Positions 24,512 through 37,663 of a stretch of DNA of 64,000 nt are shown piece after piece. The DNA is taken from contig NC_081413.1 of NCBI RefSeq assembly GCF_030272615.1, positions 558,027,136 to 558,091,135 on the forward strand, in the 5' to 3' direction. A program made the translations under genes and the position numbers. Within the stretch, counting starts at the first letter, position 1, and each line of letters opens with the position of its first letter. Origin of the DNA: Cryptomeria japonica (Eukaryota; Streptophyta; Pinopsida; Cupressales; Cupressaceae). The notes under the pieces are model-generated. The model was not told the DNA's origin. It saw only the letters and a list, made by a program, of their open reading frames with translations, and searched no databases.

Positions 24512-26028
24512 TGTAGACACTTAAAAATGGTCAACGCTTGTGGAGTCATACTTTAACATTTGCACATTGCCTTATTTTAGGGTTCTTGCATTGCATTAAC
24601 ATTTCTTCTATGTTGCGCACTTGGTCTTTATCATTTGCGAGCATCAAGTCCTTCTTCTGCATTCCTCATTTTTATCGCTTTCAAATTAGGGTTTTGTCCT
24701 TGTCAATCTTGTCATTTTGTGATCGATTTGTCATCGATCCTTGTCCTTGTCAATCTCGTCATTTTGCAATCAATTTGTCATCGATCCTTGTTCTCATCAA
24801 TCTCATCATTTTTATGATCGATTCGTCATCGATCCTTGTCCTTGTCAAATATCGTCATTTTGCGATCGATTTGTCATCGATCCTCGTCCTTGTCAATCTT
24901 GTCATTTTGCAATCGATTCATCATCGATCCTCATCCTTGTCACTCTTGTCATTTTGCAATCGATTCATCATTGATCCTTGTCCTGGTCAATCTTGTCATT
25001 TTGTGATCGATTTGTCATCTATCCTTTTCCTTTTCAATCATGTCAATTTGGATCGATTAGTCATTGTTCCTCGTCAATTGGCGCCTATCAATTTGATCTC
25101 TTTATCAATCTTGGTCAATTTGTCAACCAATCTCAATCATTTATCAACATTGGTCCTTTGTCAATCAAAATCATGATCGAATCGACATTAATCTCTTGTT
25201 GTCTTGACCTAATTCCTTGTCCTCTTATTTCTAGGATTTTATGATTTTTTCATTTAATCTTGATTGCCATTTTCCCTCTAGGTTAAATAATTTATTTATT
25301 TATCCTAAGTCTTCTTGTCACAATTAAATATTTATTTAATTGGCTAATTAATTCCCCCTCTTTTTGTGAATTAATTAATGAATGAAAAATTATTAATTAA
25401 TTCACCTAATTTTCTAATTTCATCAATGTCTAATTTCTTAATTTCCAATTCATCATTTCTAACCTAATTTTCTAATTTCTCCTAATTTCTATTTCTATTT
25501 CAAATTTTTGTCATAACATCTTGCATAGCAATTTGTCATAATTTCTCATAAATTGTCATAATTTGTCATAACACCTTGCATAGCAATTTGTCATACACTT
25601 GTCATAATTTTGCTATTCTTAATTTGAATTTCCATTCGAATCAATTTCATGCTAATCTTGTCCTCTCTCCAATTTGTCAATAAATTGGATGATTTTCTTC
25701 AATTAGGAATCTAACCACATTTTTCAAAGAATCAATCACACTTCTAGTATCCTTACGCTACCATTTCATCTTATCAATCTTGCTTTCATACTATGCTTTT
25801 GCATTTGTAGGTAAGATCCACAAACAAAGTAATTTGAAGGAGAAAGAAGGACAATGGAGAATTATGGAGGAGATATTCGCGTTTATAATGGTTTGCATTT
25901 GGTTTGATTATCTTGTCTTCATATCTCTATTGAATGTTTTTAGGATTTTCTTATCATTGCAATCTAGTTTTTGTGATTGAGCTAGTTTAATATCTATTGC
26001 TTTGATGAATTCCAAATTCCTATCTATA
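24512..26028 (+). repeat. 3' LTR of element B
   Basis: Begins TGTAGACACTTAAAA and ends CCTATCTATA, where the 5' copy has TCTACA. It aligns over its whole length with 15416-16932, including the tandem array. The flank after it is GTTAT, the likely right half of the target duplication. Confidence 0.9.
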
Positions 26029-26125
26029 GTTATCTTTATAATTAAGCTCATGTAGCTCCCAAATAAAGTGTGAAGCCACACCAACCATAAGAGATATGTC
26101 ACAACCAAGTGTGAGTTATATGATG
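26029..26125 (-). pseudogene. Host Copia RT sliver between B and C
   Basis: About 97 bp of minus-strand Copia coding DNA trapped between elements B and C. In translation it keeps ITHTW and HISYG, which fit the LTHTRPDISYAVG region that follows the RT core in Copia pol. It joins the block at 40974 once element C and one target duplication are taken out. It shows that B and C entered the same older element. Confidence 0.65.
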
Positions 26126-26994
26126 TGTTGGCATTATACACTCAAATGAGAATAGTTGATGTTGTCATTGATGGCAACCAACTGGTAACATGGTTCACAT
26201 CTTACACCAGCATTAGACATCATCTACCAACTCTGGCAGGCACTACAAATTATTCAAACCGGCACCCAATCTACACCAACAGAAGATCTTACCGGCACTC
26301 CCAACCGACATGGAAATTATATTGTTTTGTATTGTAATTATATTGTATAGCCGACATGATGTATTGTAAAGACTCATTTATGTATGAGATCTTATATGTC
26401 ATTTTGTAAGTGTGAAAAGGTGTGTGAAATATGTATAGCTAATTAATGCAAGCAGTAAATGAGAGTGAATATATGTATATGCATTTTGATGTAATAATTT
26501 TATGAGTGAATAAGAGCAGAGCAAAGCGAAGAAAGGTTTATGGAAGAGGTATTTGAAAGAGCTTAACCGGTACTGAATCCAGCATTGCAGATGCTATTTT
26601 GAGCAGTACATTGTCATTGGATTTAATTATCCAAATGTGTAGTTAGTGTGACTCCTTTTTGTGATTGAGCAGTAAGCTCTAGGCTGCTGGCCTTCCTGCA
26701 TGTGCATGCCCCTATTGTATAAGTAATATTTATTCATATTGGCTAGTGATTAAATATTGTGGGTCACAAATCCCACCGAGGTTTTTCCCCTACCAGGTTT
26801 CCTCGCCAAAAATATATATGTTATGGTGTGCATTGATGGTTATACTATTATTTCTCTTTATTGCTTTATTGCTTGTTTACCAGTACATTAATTTGGGTTG
26901 TAAAGTTGCAAACAATTTATAATATTTTATTTACCAGTTAGACACTAATTAACCCCCCCTTTTAGTGTCTTTGGGACTGATCAAGTATCTAACA
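26126..26994 (+). repeat. 5' LTR of element C
   Basis: 869 bp, TG...CA. It shares with the 3' LTR the whole course of sequence, including GTTGATGTTGTCATTGATGG-type sequence at the start and a C-rich tract with a TTTAGTGTC segment near the end. The 3' copy differs by a deletion near its counterpart of 26745-26780 and by a short tandem duplication, so the lengths differ by 25 bp. Confidence 0.9.
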
Positions 26995-26996
26995 AT

Positions 26997-27008
26997 TGGT
27001 ATCAGAGC
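26997..27008 (+). promoter_or_regulatory. PBS of element C (initiator tRNA-Met)
   Basis: TGGTATCAGAGC, two bases after the LTR, is the exact complement of the 3' end of plant initiator tRNA-Met, the usual primer for Copia elements. Confidence 0.9.
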
Positions 27009-27065
27009 CTGGTCCTCTATTTGTAGAAGCCTAACAACTTGAGGAAAATTCTGAAACCAGTACCA

Positions 27066-28165
27066 ATGGAAAGTTTAAGACAATAGTTGGAAGGAGGTCT
27101 TGAATATTTTGATGCAGAAAAATTGAAGAATATCAAACTAGAAGATGAACTTAGAACAACTCAGGAATTTATCAAAGCACTTCAAGATAACCTGGTTATA
27201 GAAAAGAATAAGAGAAAAGAACTACATGTGCAATTCTGAAATCAAGATGATGAAGAAAAAGAAACTCTTAGAGATATTGCAGACAAATTGAGACAAGAGA
27301 ATAATAACATGAATAATGAGATGCAAGATTTAACCATGAGACTATGCAAGGATATTGAAGATAGGAAGAGGAATGAAGAAGATTTGGCCATAAGACTAAA
27401 TGAAAGATCAGATGAATCTCAAAGGCTTAGTTACAAAAATGATATGCTTAAAACTGATTTGATTCACATGCAACATGACAAAGAGGAACTTTTGAGACAA
27501 GTTAGCACTTTGGAAAGTGAGTTGGTCATTGCAAATGAATACAAAGACAAATTCAAAAAGAGTTCAGATAATCTTGATGATATGCTAAAAAGTCAAAAAC
27601 CTGATGGAGAAATAGTTGGACTTGGATTTGAACATGGAGAAAGTTCTTGGACTGCAAACAATCATGATCATAGCAAACCGGTAAGGCAACCTAATGCTTA
27701 TAAATTTAATGGGAAATGTTTTAATTGAAACAAATTTAGTGCAGATTTAGGAATAATCATAATACAAACTTACCCACCGGTCAATGTTCCAAATGCAATA
27801 AAAATGGTCACAACTCAGACAATTGCAGAATGAATGTGAAATGCTATGTTTGTGGTAGATTTGGACATTTATCTAATCAATGCAGAACTCAAGCCGGTCA
27901 AGGTTATGGAAAGGTTATTCAAAGAAACAATGTAACTTGTTATGCATGTAACAAGATTGGGCATATTGCAAAATTTTGTAGAAGCAAGACTATGCCGGCG
28001 AACAATAAAGGATCTAATAACAAAGGCAAAGAGAAGGTGCCTGAAATCGAGCAAGAATTTTTGAAACAATGGATTAGGAAGAGAGATCAGAGAGGAGATG
28101 AATCTGTCACTGCACCGACAGAACAGGTTAATCTTGCACCGGCCGGAGATTCTTCATCTAACTAA
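27066..28165 (+). pseudogene. Coiled-coil plus zinc-knuckle ORF1 of element C
   Basis: The frame from the ATG at 27066 (MESLRQ) has early stops, then is open from 27288 to 27728. It encodes a long charged coiled coil rich in E, K, D and L with heptad-like spacing (to about 27600). A tail with zinc knuckles of the C-x2-C-x4-H-x4-C type follows across a frameshift: CSKCNKNGHNSDNC (about 27785-27826), CYVCGRFGHLSNQC and CYACNKIGHIAKFC. A fourth, upstream at about 27715, has a stop in place of its second Cys. Zinc knuckles bind RNA in gag. I see no UBN2-type capsid domain, unlike in E and F, so the coiled coil may replace it. Confidence 0.7.
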
Positions 28166-28468
28166 GGAATAATCCTTAGGGGTAAGGCAGAAAATTGAAA
28201 ATCATGTATTTACTCTCAGTTAATTATAAGAAGTTATATTTCTTCTTTACTGATAGAAATATGGAGTTTTTCACTTCACCGACGAAGCATTTATTGTGGT
28301 TGTAAGTCAATTTTTGGTTATAAAGATATTGTAACCTCTCATTTAAATCCACCAAGCATCCAAGCATTCGAAGAGAGTGAAATTGAGCAAAGACATTCTA
28401 AAGGTGAAGTAGCAAAGGTCTTTTTCACAACATTCAAGAATTTCATAGTTAAAAGGTATTTATCTTTC
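28166..28468 (+). other. Spacer between ORF1 and cargo ORF of C
   Basis: About 300 bp with no recognisable domain; probably the untranslated spacer before the second coding zone. Confidence 0.4.
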
Positions 28469-31401
28469 GCAATGGCATATTCATCTTATGTTCCCAAATT
28501 CATAGCAAACCCTACTATTGTGGAAAACATTAAATGACCTAGACCCATTTTTCAGGATCATTCCTAAGATAGCAAAACAGGATGACTCTATTGGTGCATT
28601 TTCTAAAATCCCAAAGGGAGTCGCATTTACTGAAGACCCTAGGGCATACATACATTGCAACATAGAAAGTTTAGGATCTAAAGATTTGATGAACATGTAC
28701 ATGAATGTAATCACTAACAAGAATGGGGTAGTGATTAAATATTTAGGTTTCATAGACATCCTCCATATGCCAGAATTCTCAGATGAAGCCATCTGCTATG
28801 TCCTTAGTAGGGTTCACGAATAATTTATGTGGTTGGACTCAGTATTTAAGATTACCAAGGAAGCTATCAGGGTTGTTATTGGTTTACCCTCCACCGGTTC
28901 TAGACCTGACAAGAAGAAGAAAATCCCTAACAAAGAATTTATGAGCTTAACCAGAGCTACATATGACAATCGGTCACTTAGGGTCAATGACAAAAATGAT
29001 AAACATGTTAAATTTGCTAGCATGGTCATTGGATATAAAGTTGGTCATACAAATAGGTTGAATTTTGTGTCTAGTTCATGCATTCATAGTGCACATGAGA
29101 TGATTGTAAACAATGCAAAGATTGACATCTCTAAATGGTTGAAGGATGAATTGATAGAGAATTTGGATAAGATAAAAGGTGATAAGAAAGGAACCTTCAA
29201 ATTTGGAAATCTGTTAGTGTGTTTAATGCTTTAATTTGCAAAAGAGATCCCTGGTATGGGTCATAATGATTTTTCCTATGATATTTCTGTTGGAAAACAG
29301 ATAAAGGGGGCAATCACCGGTAGAGGAGCTAATAGTGATGAGTTGGTTAAAAATTACTTTAAGAATTTCCAAACCTAAATGAAATAAAGAGAAAGGATTT
29401 CACAGAGCATTGTAGATAAATATGATAAATAGATATGCTTTGTAGTGAAGAGAGATGAAATATGGATGGAAGTAGTTAGACCCAAAAATGTATGGATTAC
29501 TGAAATGGGATATGAGGTGGACTCTAACATCTTGGACTCATATGCAAAAATACTCTTAGATGCTCCACCAGAACTAATAGAGAAAATATTTGGTAATGCT
29601 AAAATAATTGAAAGTGATGTAGCCATGATGAAGCAGAGAAAGAAAAGAGACAAATTCATGAAAGTTGCTTCTAAAATGGTAAAAGATGTTAAAGAAGGTT
29701 TGATGAATCTTAGCGGTATTGCTGCTAGTGTGACAGGAAGTCAATCAGAGTAGATACTGGTAGCTCACATTTCCCGTGTGGCTACTTCTTTTGATTCTGA
29801 TGATGACAGGGCAGTTGAATTCAAGAGAGTGGACAGGAAGAAAAGAAAACCCTCACCGACACCTGCTCCATCTCCCAAGAAGTCAAGGACTCAAAGAAAG
29901 AAACAACAAGTTGTAAGAGAGCCGAGTGGTCCGAAGAAGAAGATAACTCCAAAGAAGAAACAAGAACCTAAGGCACCAGATACTCTTACACCAGAAGAGT
30001 TGATCAATGAAATCACACAAGATGGTAACCTTAGAAATGTGAATAAACTTTATCATTCTTTCAAGGATTCATATAAAGATACTATAGAGGAAAGCATTAT
30101 TTTGCACCTTGACAACTACAAGAAAGTTCTTATTGAGGTTGTAGATCATCTACCTAATGATTTGTATTTGAGGTTAGAGGCTAAAAGAATGTCGGTTATG
30201 GAATTAGGTAAGATATTAAAAGTAGAGGCTCTACTTCTTGTGTATTTTGTTAAATCCAAACAGGAAATTGATGACTTAATATTAGAAGCAAACATAAAAG
30301 TTTTTGTGAGTGGTGACCGACAGGTTAGCCTTATGGCAAGCAGAGTAAAGGAAATTGCAGATGAAATGACATACAAGTGGGATATATTTTTTGTGGAAAA
30401 AGAGAAGAAAGAAGAAAAGGATAGACTGAAAAAGGATGTGTCTTTTGAAAAGGTATATCAGAAGGATAAGGGTAAAGGTTAAAATTGGTAGTGTACTTGA
30501 TATAACGGTCAAGGATAACCTTCCTCCACCAGCACAGGACACCTCACCAATAACTGCAAAGGCACCGGTACAAACTGATAGTCAACCGGAAGAGAAGGAA
30601 GAATAAATGACACAAGATGATACTAATATGGAGTCAAACATTCTTTTTAGAATATGGACACTCAGGACTTCAACATTGTCATGGTAAGGAAACCACAGAG
30701 GTAAATCAAACTGAAGCTACAAATATTGAGATCTCTGAGTCACCGGTAAACACTGTTGACTCTCAGAATATTGAGGTACTAGCTGAAGTTAAGGAAACAG
30801 ACACCATCTCAGATGCTACTCAGCTTAATATTGAGAAATTGATAGAAGCAGAAATAGAAGCAAAAAATGAAACTAGAAAAGGACAAGAATGGAGTATAGC
30901 TGAAACAAAAGTTAGCAAGGTAGAAAGTAAGGATGACAATAAGGTTGAAAACAAAGTTGAAACTTAGAGTGAGCAAAAGGAAGAAATAGTGGGTAAAGAA
31001 AAGGTTAATGATGGAAGTAAGATAGTTGAAGTGGTTAATGTGCAGACATTCAGAGATGAGAAGAAACCAACTGCAGAACCTCACACTCCACCTAGCACTT
31101 CCACTATGGATTACAAACCTACAAATGTGACAGATGTAATTTTAGATTCCATAAAGAGGATCACAAATTGCAACGCCTTAGCATTTAAGGTCATTTATGA
31201 CACTTTACCTATTTTGAAAATGATTGCATTAGCATGTAAAGTTGATCATATTGATGGATCTTTAGGTAAATTGGATGCATTTTCCAAATTCATTGCTTCA
31301 AATATTCTAACTGTAGATAAAATAAATGAAGAGACTATTAAGGAAAGGGTGAATAAGGAGAAAGGTGAATTCTTTCATAAGACTATCAAAGACTGTACTG
31401 A
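28469..31401 (+). pseudogene. Cargo ORF of element C, part before the LINE
   Basis: Begins MAYSSYVPKFIANPT at 28469, then shifts frame and runs mostly in one frame (28518-30482) with several stops, and in another frame from 30617. Segments in order: an N-terminal globular part (PFFRIIPKIAKQDD); a block FKITKEAIRVVIGLPSTG that resembles the VTKEII..IGFP block of gypsy A and the VTGL block of LINE ORF3; a helical region with KFGNLLVCLM; a basic KKRKPSPTPAPSPKKSR stretch near 29840; helical domain; acidic linker; and a final helical domain broken at 31402 by LINE-1. It sits where pol should be. No RT, protease or integrase motif. Function unknown; perhaps a relative of the plant mobile domain. 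Confidence 0.55.
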
Positions 31402-31419
31402 GCATATTGATTCTTTGTT
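31402..31419. repeat. Target duplication of LINE-1, left copy
   Basis: GCATATTGATTCTTTGTT here is repeated exactly at 39381-39398. The 18-bp length fits target-primed insertion by a non-LTR element. Confidence 0.93.
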
Positions 31420-31611
31420 TTTTATTAAGGAAAATCAGGTTTTAAGGGACCCAAAACCTGCTAACATAATGGAGGATATGCATGAAAGAAACAAAAGACA
31501 ACATGACTAAAACAGAAAAGCTGCAAAGAGATCAGCAGAAAAATCAACAGCTACGAAAAAAGACAGCACAGAGCCAACGAGAGACTGGCAACCAAAGACC
31601 AGTATTACATA

Positions 31612-33203
31612 TTAAATAAAAACTTTTATGGACTCCTCTGCATTCTTAACCAAAAGCATCATAACCTTTGCAGATTCTCTTAGATCTTTGTTCTCCTACT
31701 TTGGTTGAGTGTCTTTCATCTTTGTCTCCAAATCACAGGTCATCTGCCTGGTCCTTCGCCTAGAAATTTGGGGGGTAGAGCTGGAGGTCGGCATATCATC
31801 AATGATAACCATATCTTTGTTTTGTTGTTTCCTCTCCAAACAATCCACCAGAGCATTCATATTTTGAGATGAGATCCTCAAGACCTCAAGACTGTGATTC
31901 ATAAAATTCTTCAATGCCTTCTTAGTTTTAACAACCCGGTTGATGATGGTTTCGTTGTCAGCCTTAGTCTTATCTTTGTCAATTCTGATCACATCTTCCA
32001 AATTTTTCAAATCTCCTTTTATAAGATCTTTTTCTGACTAGTCCTACATCTTAACTTCATCCTCAGCTTCACTGGCATCCACCTTTGCACTCTTTTTCCT
32101 AGAATTATTATCCTTAATCAAATTGTGAATCTTATCCTCCAGATCTCTCTGTTTACTCTGAATATTAGTAATATTTTCAATAACCCATTTCTGGAAATTG
32201 AAAGATTCTAGAGTATAGTTACGGGCTGCATTCAAAATGGATTTTGTTGTATTCCTTCCCTACTCAAAGCTAACAAATTTAGGGTTAGCTTCCTCTGTGG
32301 AATTTTGTAAAACATTCCTGCTATCTGAAACCATAGGGTTAGAATCAGGTTTTTCAGCATTAACATCTCTTTTCCCCTCCTCCTCTTCTCCAGCATCCTC
32401 TTTCTTCTCACTCTTCACTTCATTATCTACCTCATTCCCTTTTTCCTGCTCCACACCAGCTTCCACATCCATGTCTACTTTATCAGTATCAACCCTCCCT
32501 TTTTATTGATAGGAGTGTTTGACAAGTCATCATTAGATTCAGAATCATTATCTGAAATATGAGCATTTGTCACCAGATGATCATCCTGGATAACCCTAGC
32601 TTTTTTCTTTAGGTGTTCATAAATGAACAAGATAAGCCCCTGATTAGCTATGGGATAAGATTTGGGTTTTTTGGCATGGTCTGCCAACCTCTCATTCAGG
32701 GAGGAAGCTAAGTAAAATGGCAAAGAATTCTTAACCCCATCGCGAAAATGGTTAAGAATAGAAAAGTGATAATTGTAAACTTTAGTAAATCTACCATCGA
32801 CAGTCATGAATTCCATCAAAACCCTAAGCATCTTCTGCCAGAAGGACTTTACCTGATTAGGGAGGTATTAAGAAACATTGTCTTTCTTGGCAAGACGAGC
32901 CTTCTCATCATCAGTTTTCAGGAAGTTTTTAATTGCTTCAGCTGCAAACTTTCTATCTCTATAGAACCTGGTGCCCTCCTTCTATAAACCCGTCACCTCC
33001 ACAACCAAATCCTCATCAATCTTCTAAGTCTCCCCAAACAGTAACTTTGTTGTTACTCCATCCCTTGGTAAAGCCTAGAGACACCAATTTTTTGCTTCCA
33101 TGTAGTTTGTAAATCCATGTCTATGGAGCCTCCTCCACACTTTCCACTCACTTTTCCAGTTCTCACAACCAGAGGGCTCATTCTAGTTTAGATTACCACC
33201 CAT
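31612..33203 (-). pseudogene. ORF3 of LINE-1, unknown family
   Basis: Start M-G-G-N-L-N, a stop, then NEPSG at 33203. The frame continues to a stop at 31612-31614 (about 530 codons, with internal stops). Landmarks: KIDEDLVVEVTGL followed by an EGTRFYRDRK segment (residues about 95-125), VKSFWQKMLRVLMEFMTVDGRFTKVYNYHF, SLPFYLASSLNERL, GLILFIYEHLKK, an acidic low-complexity linker, FNFQKWVIENI and a C-terminal coiled coil ending NAEESIKVF. LINE-2 and LINE-3 have the same protein. No nuclease, RT, protease or zinc motif is visible. A globular N-terminal domain with a coiled coil suggests a binding or assembly role, which is inference only. Confidence 0.75.
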
Positions 33204-33483
33204 GTTGAAATGCAAGTCAGAATCTTGAACAGTATAACTCACAAACTATAGACCCAGACTTAAGTGCAGGCTCTTGAACAAAATACAGGGTTCACAAGAT
33301 AGAGTACCTTCCTTGAGATTAAAAAGATAAATAATAATGGTCACAAGGATCCAACACTTATTGTGATAAGCCCCATCACACCAGTGATCATAATAACAAT
33401 GCCTAAAATAAATCATTAACTGACACTTCACATAACCCGAATCTCTATTTTTGATATCCGGACCCAAGGAGGTAATTATGATT

Positions 33484-36400
33484 TTAACTTGAACCATTAA
33501 CATGGTCAAGTAATAATTGCTCCTGAACATTCTTTTTGCAATGGGCCTCTCCAATATAATTAGCGTCCCCCTCTAGATAGACCCCTTCATTAGCTAAAAG
33601 GTCTGCAACCTTATTTCCTTCCCTTAGAGTATGGGATATGAGAATACTATCATAGTTATTTAATAGCTTTTTAGCACTTTCAATAATATTGTATATATTC
33701 CAAGAGGAGGAGCTATTACTTTTAAGAGCCTAAATGATATTGAGGGAGCCCCCTTCCAGCCAGTTTTTTTAAAATTTGAAGTCCTAAGCAAGTTGGAGGC
33801 TTTTCAACATGGCCTGAGCTTCAGCAACATGATTATTTTGGACTCCAAAGGGAGAAGCAACAACAACAATGCAAACACCTTGAGAATTTCTGATGACTCC
33901 TCCCCCTCCTGACTTTCCAAGGTTGCGTTTGGCAACCCCATCAAAATTCACCTTGACCCCGTCTTCATCGGGAAATATCCAAACAATATTTTCTCTCCTA
34001 GTCTTATTGTCAAATTTACACACCTTGTGAATCAAATTCCATTCAATAAGGATACCTTTCCCAATATCATTCATATCAGCAAAAAGCCATTGCTTCTTGT
34101 TTATGTGAGGAATATTTATGTTTTCTTTTATAGCCCTGCAATTTTTTTCAAAAACCACCTAAGACGTGCACTTAGCTTCTCTAAAAATTTTGTTATTTCT
34201 CTCCTTCTAGATATACTAGAAATTCATGGGAAGAATAAAGGACCATAGATTCTTGATTAGAGGAAATTTGGTGGGAAAGATCCATTGCCAGATAACTTCC
34301 TTCAGACTATTTTGCATAACCCAATCAACTTTCCATTTCACCCAAAATTTACTCCAGATTTCCCAAGAGAAGGAACAATGGATAAACAAGTGATCCATTG
34401 ATTCTTCCTCTTTCTGACAAAGCTCACACCTATTAGGAAATATGAAACCTCTACAAGCCAAATTATCAATAGGAAGAATCTTGTTTTGAGAAGCAAGCCA
34501 AAAAAACATGTTAATTTTAGGAATAAGAACTCTATTCCAGATTTTAACCCATATTGGGTTGCTGATCTAAGTGAAAGTGTTTTTATAGGCTGAGGCAATA
34601 GTGAAGTTACCCCTAGGATTACTCTTCCAGAGAAACACATCATCAAAATCTTTATTAATAGAAAAGGACAGCAGATTTTGCTGAAGCATTGAAAACCCAG
34701 CATAAATAGCATCCAGCCTTACCCATATATTCTCCTTCCAGTAGTTGAAAACCATAGATCCAAACCTTCTTTTACATTCATCAATGAATTTACTACAATC
34801 TTGATTAAAGAGAGGTTCATCTTTAATCCAAACATCCTCCCAAAACCTGATTTTGTCACCTTTACCAAGAACCCAACCAACTCCAGCTTTGGCAACTTTT
34901 GTGGATTTGATAATACTATTCCATATGAAAGACCCAGCAAGGATGTCTTCAGAGTATAGAAGAGCATGGAGAGGTTGGTCATGAATATATTTATCAAACC
35001 ACACCCGATTCCAATCTTTCTTAATGCCATAAGCCCTCCATATCTATTTAGCAAGGAAAGCTTAATTAAAAGTTTTGAGAGCTTTAATACCCAAACCTCC
35101 CTTGCTCTTAGGCTTGCACACTTTGTCCCAGGCAACCAAGGAAATCCTTTTTTTTTCTTCAACCCCTGACCAAAGGAATCTCTTCTGAATCCTCTATAAA
35201 GCTTCAGCAAATTTAGCCAGAATACCAAATAGACTAAGACCATAGACAAGGAGATTCTAAAGAGTAGTTTGAAGGAGTTGCAGCTTTCCCGCTTGAGATA
35301 ACATGGAACCTTTCGAGCCAGCTAGTTTTTTGTTGAGTTTTTCAATTAACAAATTCCAGAATGAGTTTGGGGGAACTAAACCCAAAGGGAGGCCCAAATA
35401 AGTGGAGGGGAGCATTTCCACCTTACACCCAATGATATTAGAAATTCTCTGCAGCCTGATAATAGGAGTGTTCATGAAATAGATAGCAGACTTATCCCAA
35501 TTAACTTGCTAACCTATCACCATAGAATAAGAGCTAAGAGAACCTTTGAAGGAAGAAGCCTCCCCAACAGAGGAGTATCCCATTCAAATTGTATCATCAA
35601 CAAATTGTTGATGGGTACAAGACACATTAGCAAAGGATGCTTGCAGCCTTTAATAGCTTTATTCACCTTCAATTTTTGGATCAATCTGCTCATACTTTCA
35701 ACCAAGATGGTGAATACAATGGGAGATATGGGATCTCCTTGCCAGAGCCCCCTAGAAGATTTAAAGAATCTAGATGGTGTCCCATTGATGAGAATAAAAA
35801 ACATTGGGGTGGAGATCAACTCTCTAGTAATTTTGATTATCTTCTCATCAAATCCAAAGGCCTCCATAATTCTAAAAAGAGCCTGCCATTCCACTCTATC
35901 ATATGCTTTAGCCAAATCCAATTTTATCAAAAAGCCTTCTTTATTAGAAGCATTAAGAGAATGAATATTCTCATGCACAAGGATGATAGAATCCAAAATC
36001 TGCCTACCAGGGACAAATCCTTTTCGCTCCTCAGAGATGATAAAAGGGAGGACAGTCAAAATTTTGGAAGTCATGACTTTAGAAATAATCTTATAAAAGG
36101 AGTTGCAAAGACTTATTGGCCTGAATTTTCCCATGGAATCAGCCCCAGTCACCTTAGGAATTAAGGAAGTAGAATTGATTTCCTTAAGGATTTTTCTTGA
36201 TCCAAAAAATTCTTTAATAGCATTGACCGTGTCTTTTCCCACAATATGCCAAAATTCTTGAAAAAAAAACATGCGAAAGCCATCAGGTCTTGGAGCTTTA
36301 TCCCCTTGAAAGGACATAATCGCTTTTTTTATTTCTTCAGCAGAAGGGATAGCAAAAAGGGCCTTATTTTGGTGAGGTTCAATAATTTTGGGAATGTTAT

Positions 36401-37663
36401 CAACCAGATCTTGTTGCTTAGCGAAATCAATCTCCTTACTGCCATTGAGGAGCTGATAGAAGAAATTGACAGCTTCATCCCCAATGTCATCATCCTTAAG
36501 TATAATTTTATCCTTAGCCATTAATCTTGAAATTCTATTAGCAACTTTATGTTTCATGGAGGTCATGTGAAAGAATTTAGTATTTCTATCCCCATCTTCC
36601 AACCATATAGCCCCGGATCTCTATCTCCAATAGATATCCCCCCTTGATATTATGATGTGAAGTTTGACTAAAATATCATCTTCCTTAGCCTTGGGATACT
36701 TTTTATAGCTATCTTTCTGAATAGAGTTTTGGATCTGTTCTAATTCCTCCTTCAGCCTTTTTTTGGATTCAAAAATATCACCAAAAACCATCTTATTCCA
36801 GATCTTAATGTTATCTTTGATATTTCTGAGTTTTTAGCAACTTTGTACATGAATGTTCCATCCACATCAATATTCCACCACTTGGCAATGGATTTTTCCA
36901 AGGAGGGGTGAGAAATCCACATTTTTTCAAACTGAAAAGGAAAACATTTTTTACTCTTAACAGGCTCAGCAATGAAGGAGATGGGATAGTGATCCAAGCC
37001 AATTCTATTAACAACTGACAGAGAACATCTATGTGAAAGGATCCAATCATGAGTAATAAGGGATCTATCAAGCCTTGCCTGAATGAGGTCTTCTCCATCC
37101 CTTCGATTAGACCAGGTGTAAGAAGCTCCAGTGAGATCAGTATCAATAAGAGCATTGGCATTGATGAAATCCATCAAATCGATTCTTCTATCCAGTTGGG
37201 CTTGAGTTCCCCCAAATTTTTCAGTTCCTTGCAAAGGAGTATTGAAATCTCCCATCAACAACCAGCTATCCTGAGAGAAAAAACTTCTTTTCTATTGGAT
37301 TTTATCCCAAAATTTACTCCTAGCCACTTTGGAATTAGGGGCATAAATATTAGTAACCATCCATTCCTTTCCTTCACTGACACTTTTAACTTTCATAGAT
37401 ATAATATTACCATCTTCATCAATCATATCTCCTACAATAGTTTTCTTGTTCCAGAAAATAGCAACCCCACCTGAAGCCCCATTCAAGCTACTACCACAGA
37501 CTCCTCCATCTTTAAAGAATTTTAAATTCTCAACTTTCTCTTTACTCATTTTGGTTTCCTGAACAAGGATGATATCTAGTTTGTGATCTCTAATAAGATT
37601 TCATAATATATCCTGTTTGTTGAGACCATTTAGGCCTCGAATGTTCCAAGATATTACCTTCAT
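33484..37663 (-). pseudogene. LINE-1 ORF2: endonuclease-RT-RNase H
   Basis: Starts MKVISWNIRG at 37663, the usual plant L1 ORF2 start of the APE-like endonuclease. QETK, GDFN, the TWSNRR segment and GLDHYPIS give the endonuclease motifs. RT follows (about 36600-35250): KLDLAKAYDRVEW, GLWQGDPISP and a catalytic FVDD box at about 35591-35604. Then a zf-RVT-like segment (about 34560-34220: CELCQKEEESMDHLFIHC). RNase H follows (about 33945-33550: NFDGVAK, AEAQAM, then EGGSLN where EGDS is expected, so one catalytic Asp is lost, and KVADLLAN). The enzyme nicks DNA and copies LINE RNA at the nick. Stops and frameshifts separate the parts. Confidence 0.88.

Larger units (their letters stand above)
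15416..26028 (+). mobile_element. LTR retrotransposon B, non-autonomous
   Basis: Two direct LTRs of equal length (15416-16932 and 24512-26028, 1517 bp each) bound the element. Flanking bases are TTTAT on the left and GTTAT on the right, a five-base duplication with one change. A PBS-like TGGTGAACCCGATGTG follows the 5' LTR and a polypurine tract precedes the 3' LTR. The 7.6-kb interior has one long ORF but no capsid zinc knuckle, protease, RT or integrase that I recognise. It resembles large retrotransposon derivatives, which depend on the enzymes of another element. It sits inside the minus-strand host Copia element, between RNase H and RT. Confidence 0.9.

Noticed and set aside
31420-33484. 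Separate gene or separate element next to LINE-1
   Set aside because: The 18-bp duplication encloses it, and LINE-2 and LINE-3 have it in the same place with a common 3' end.
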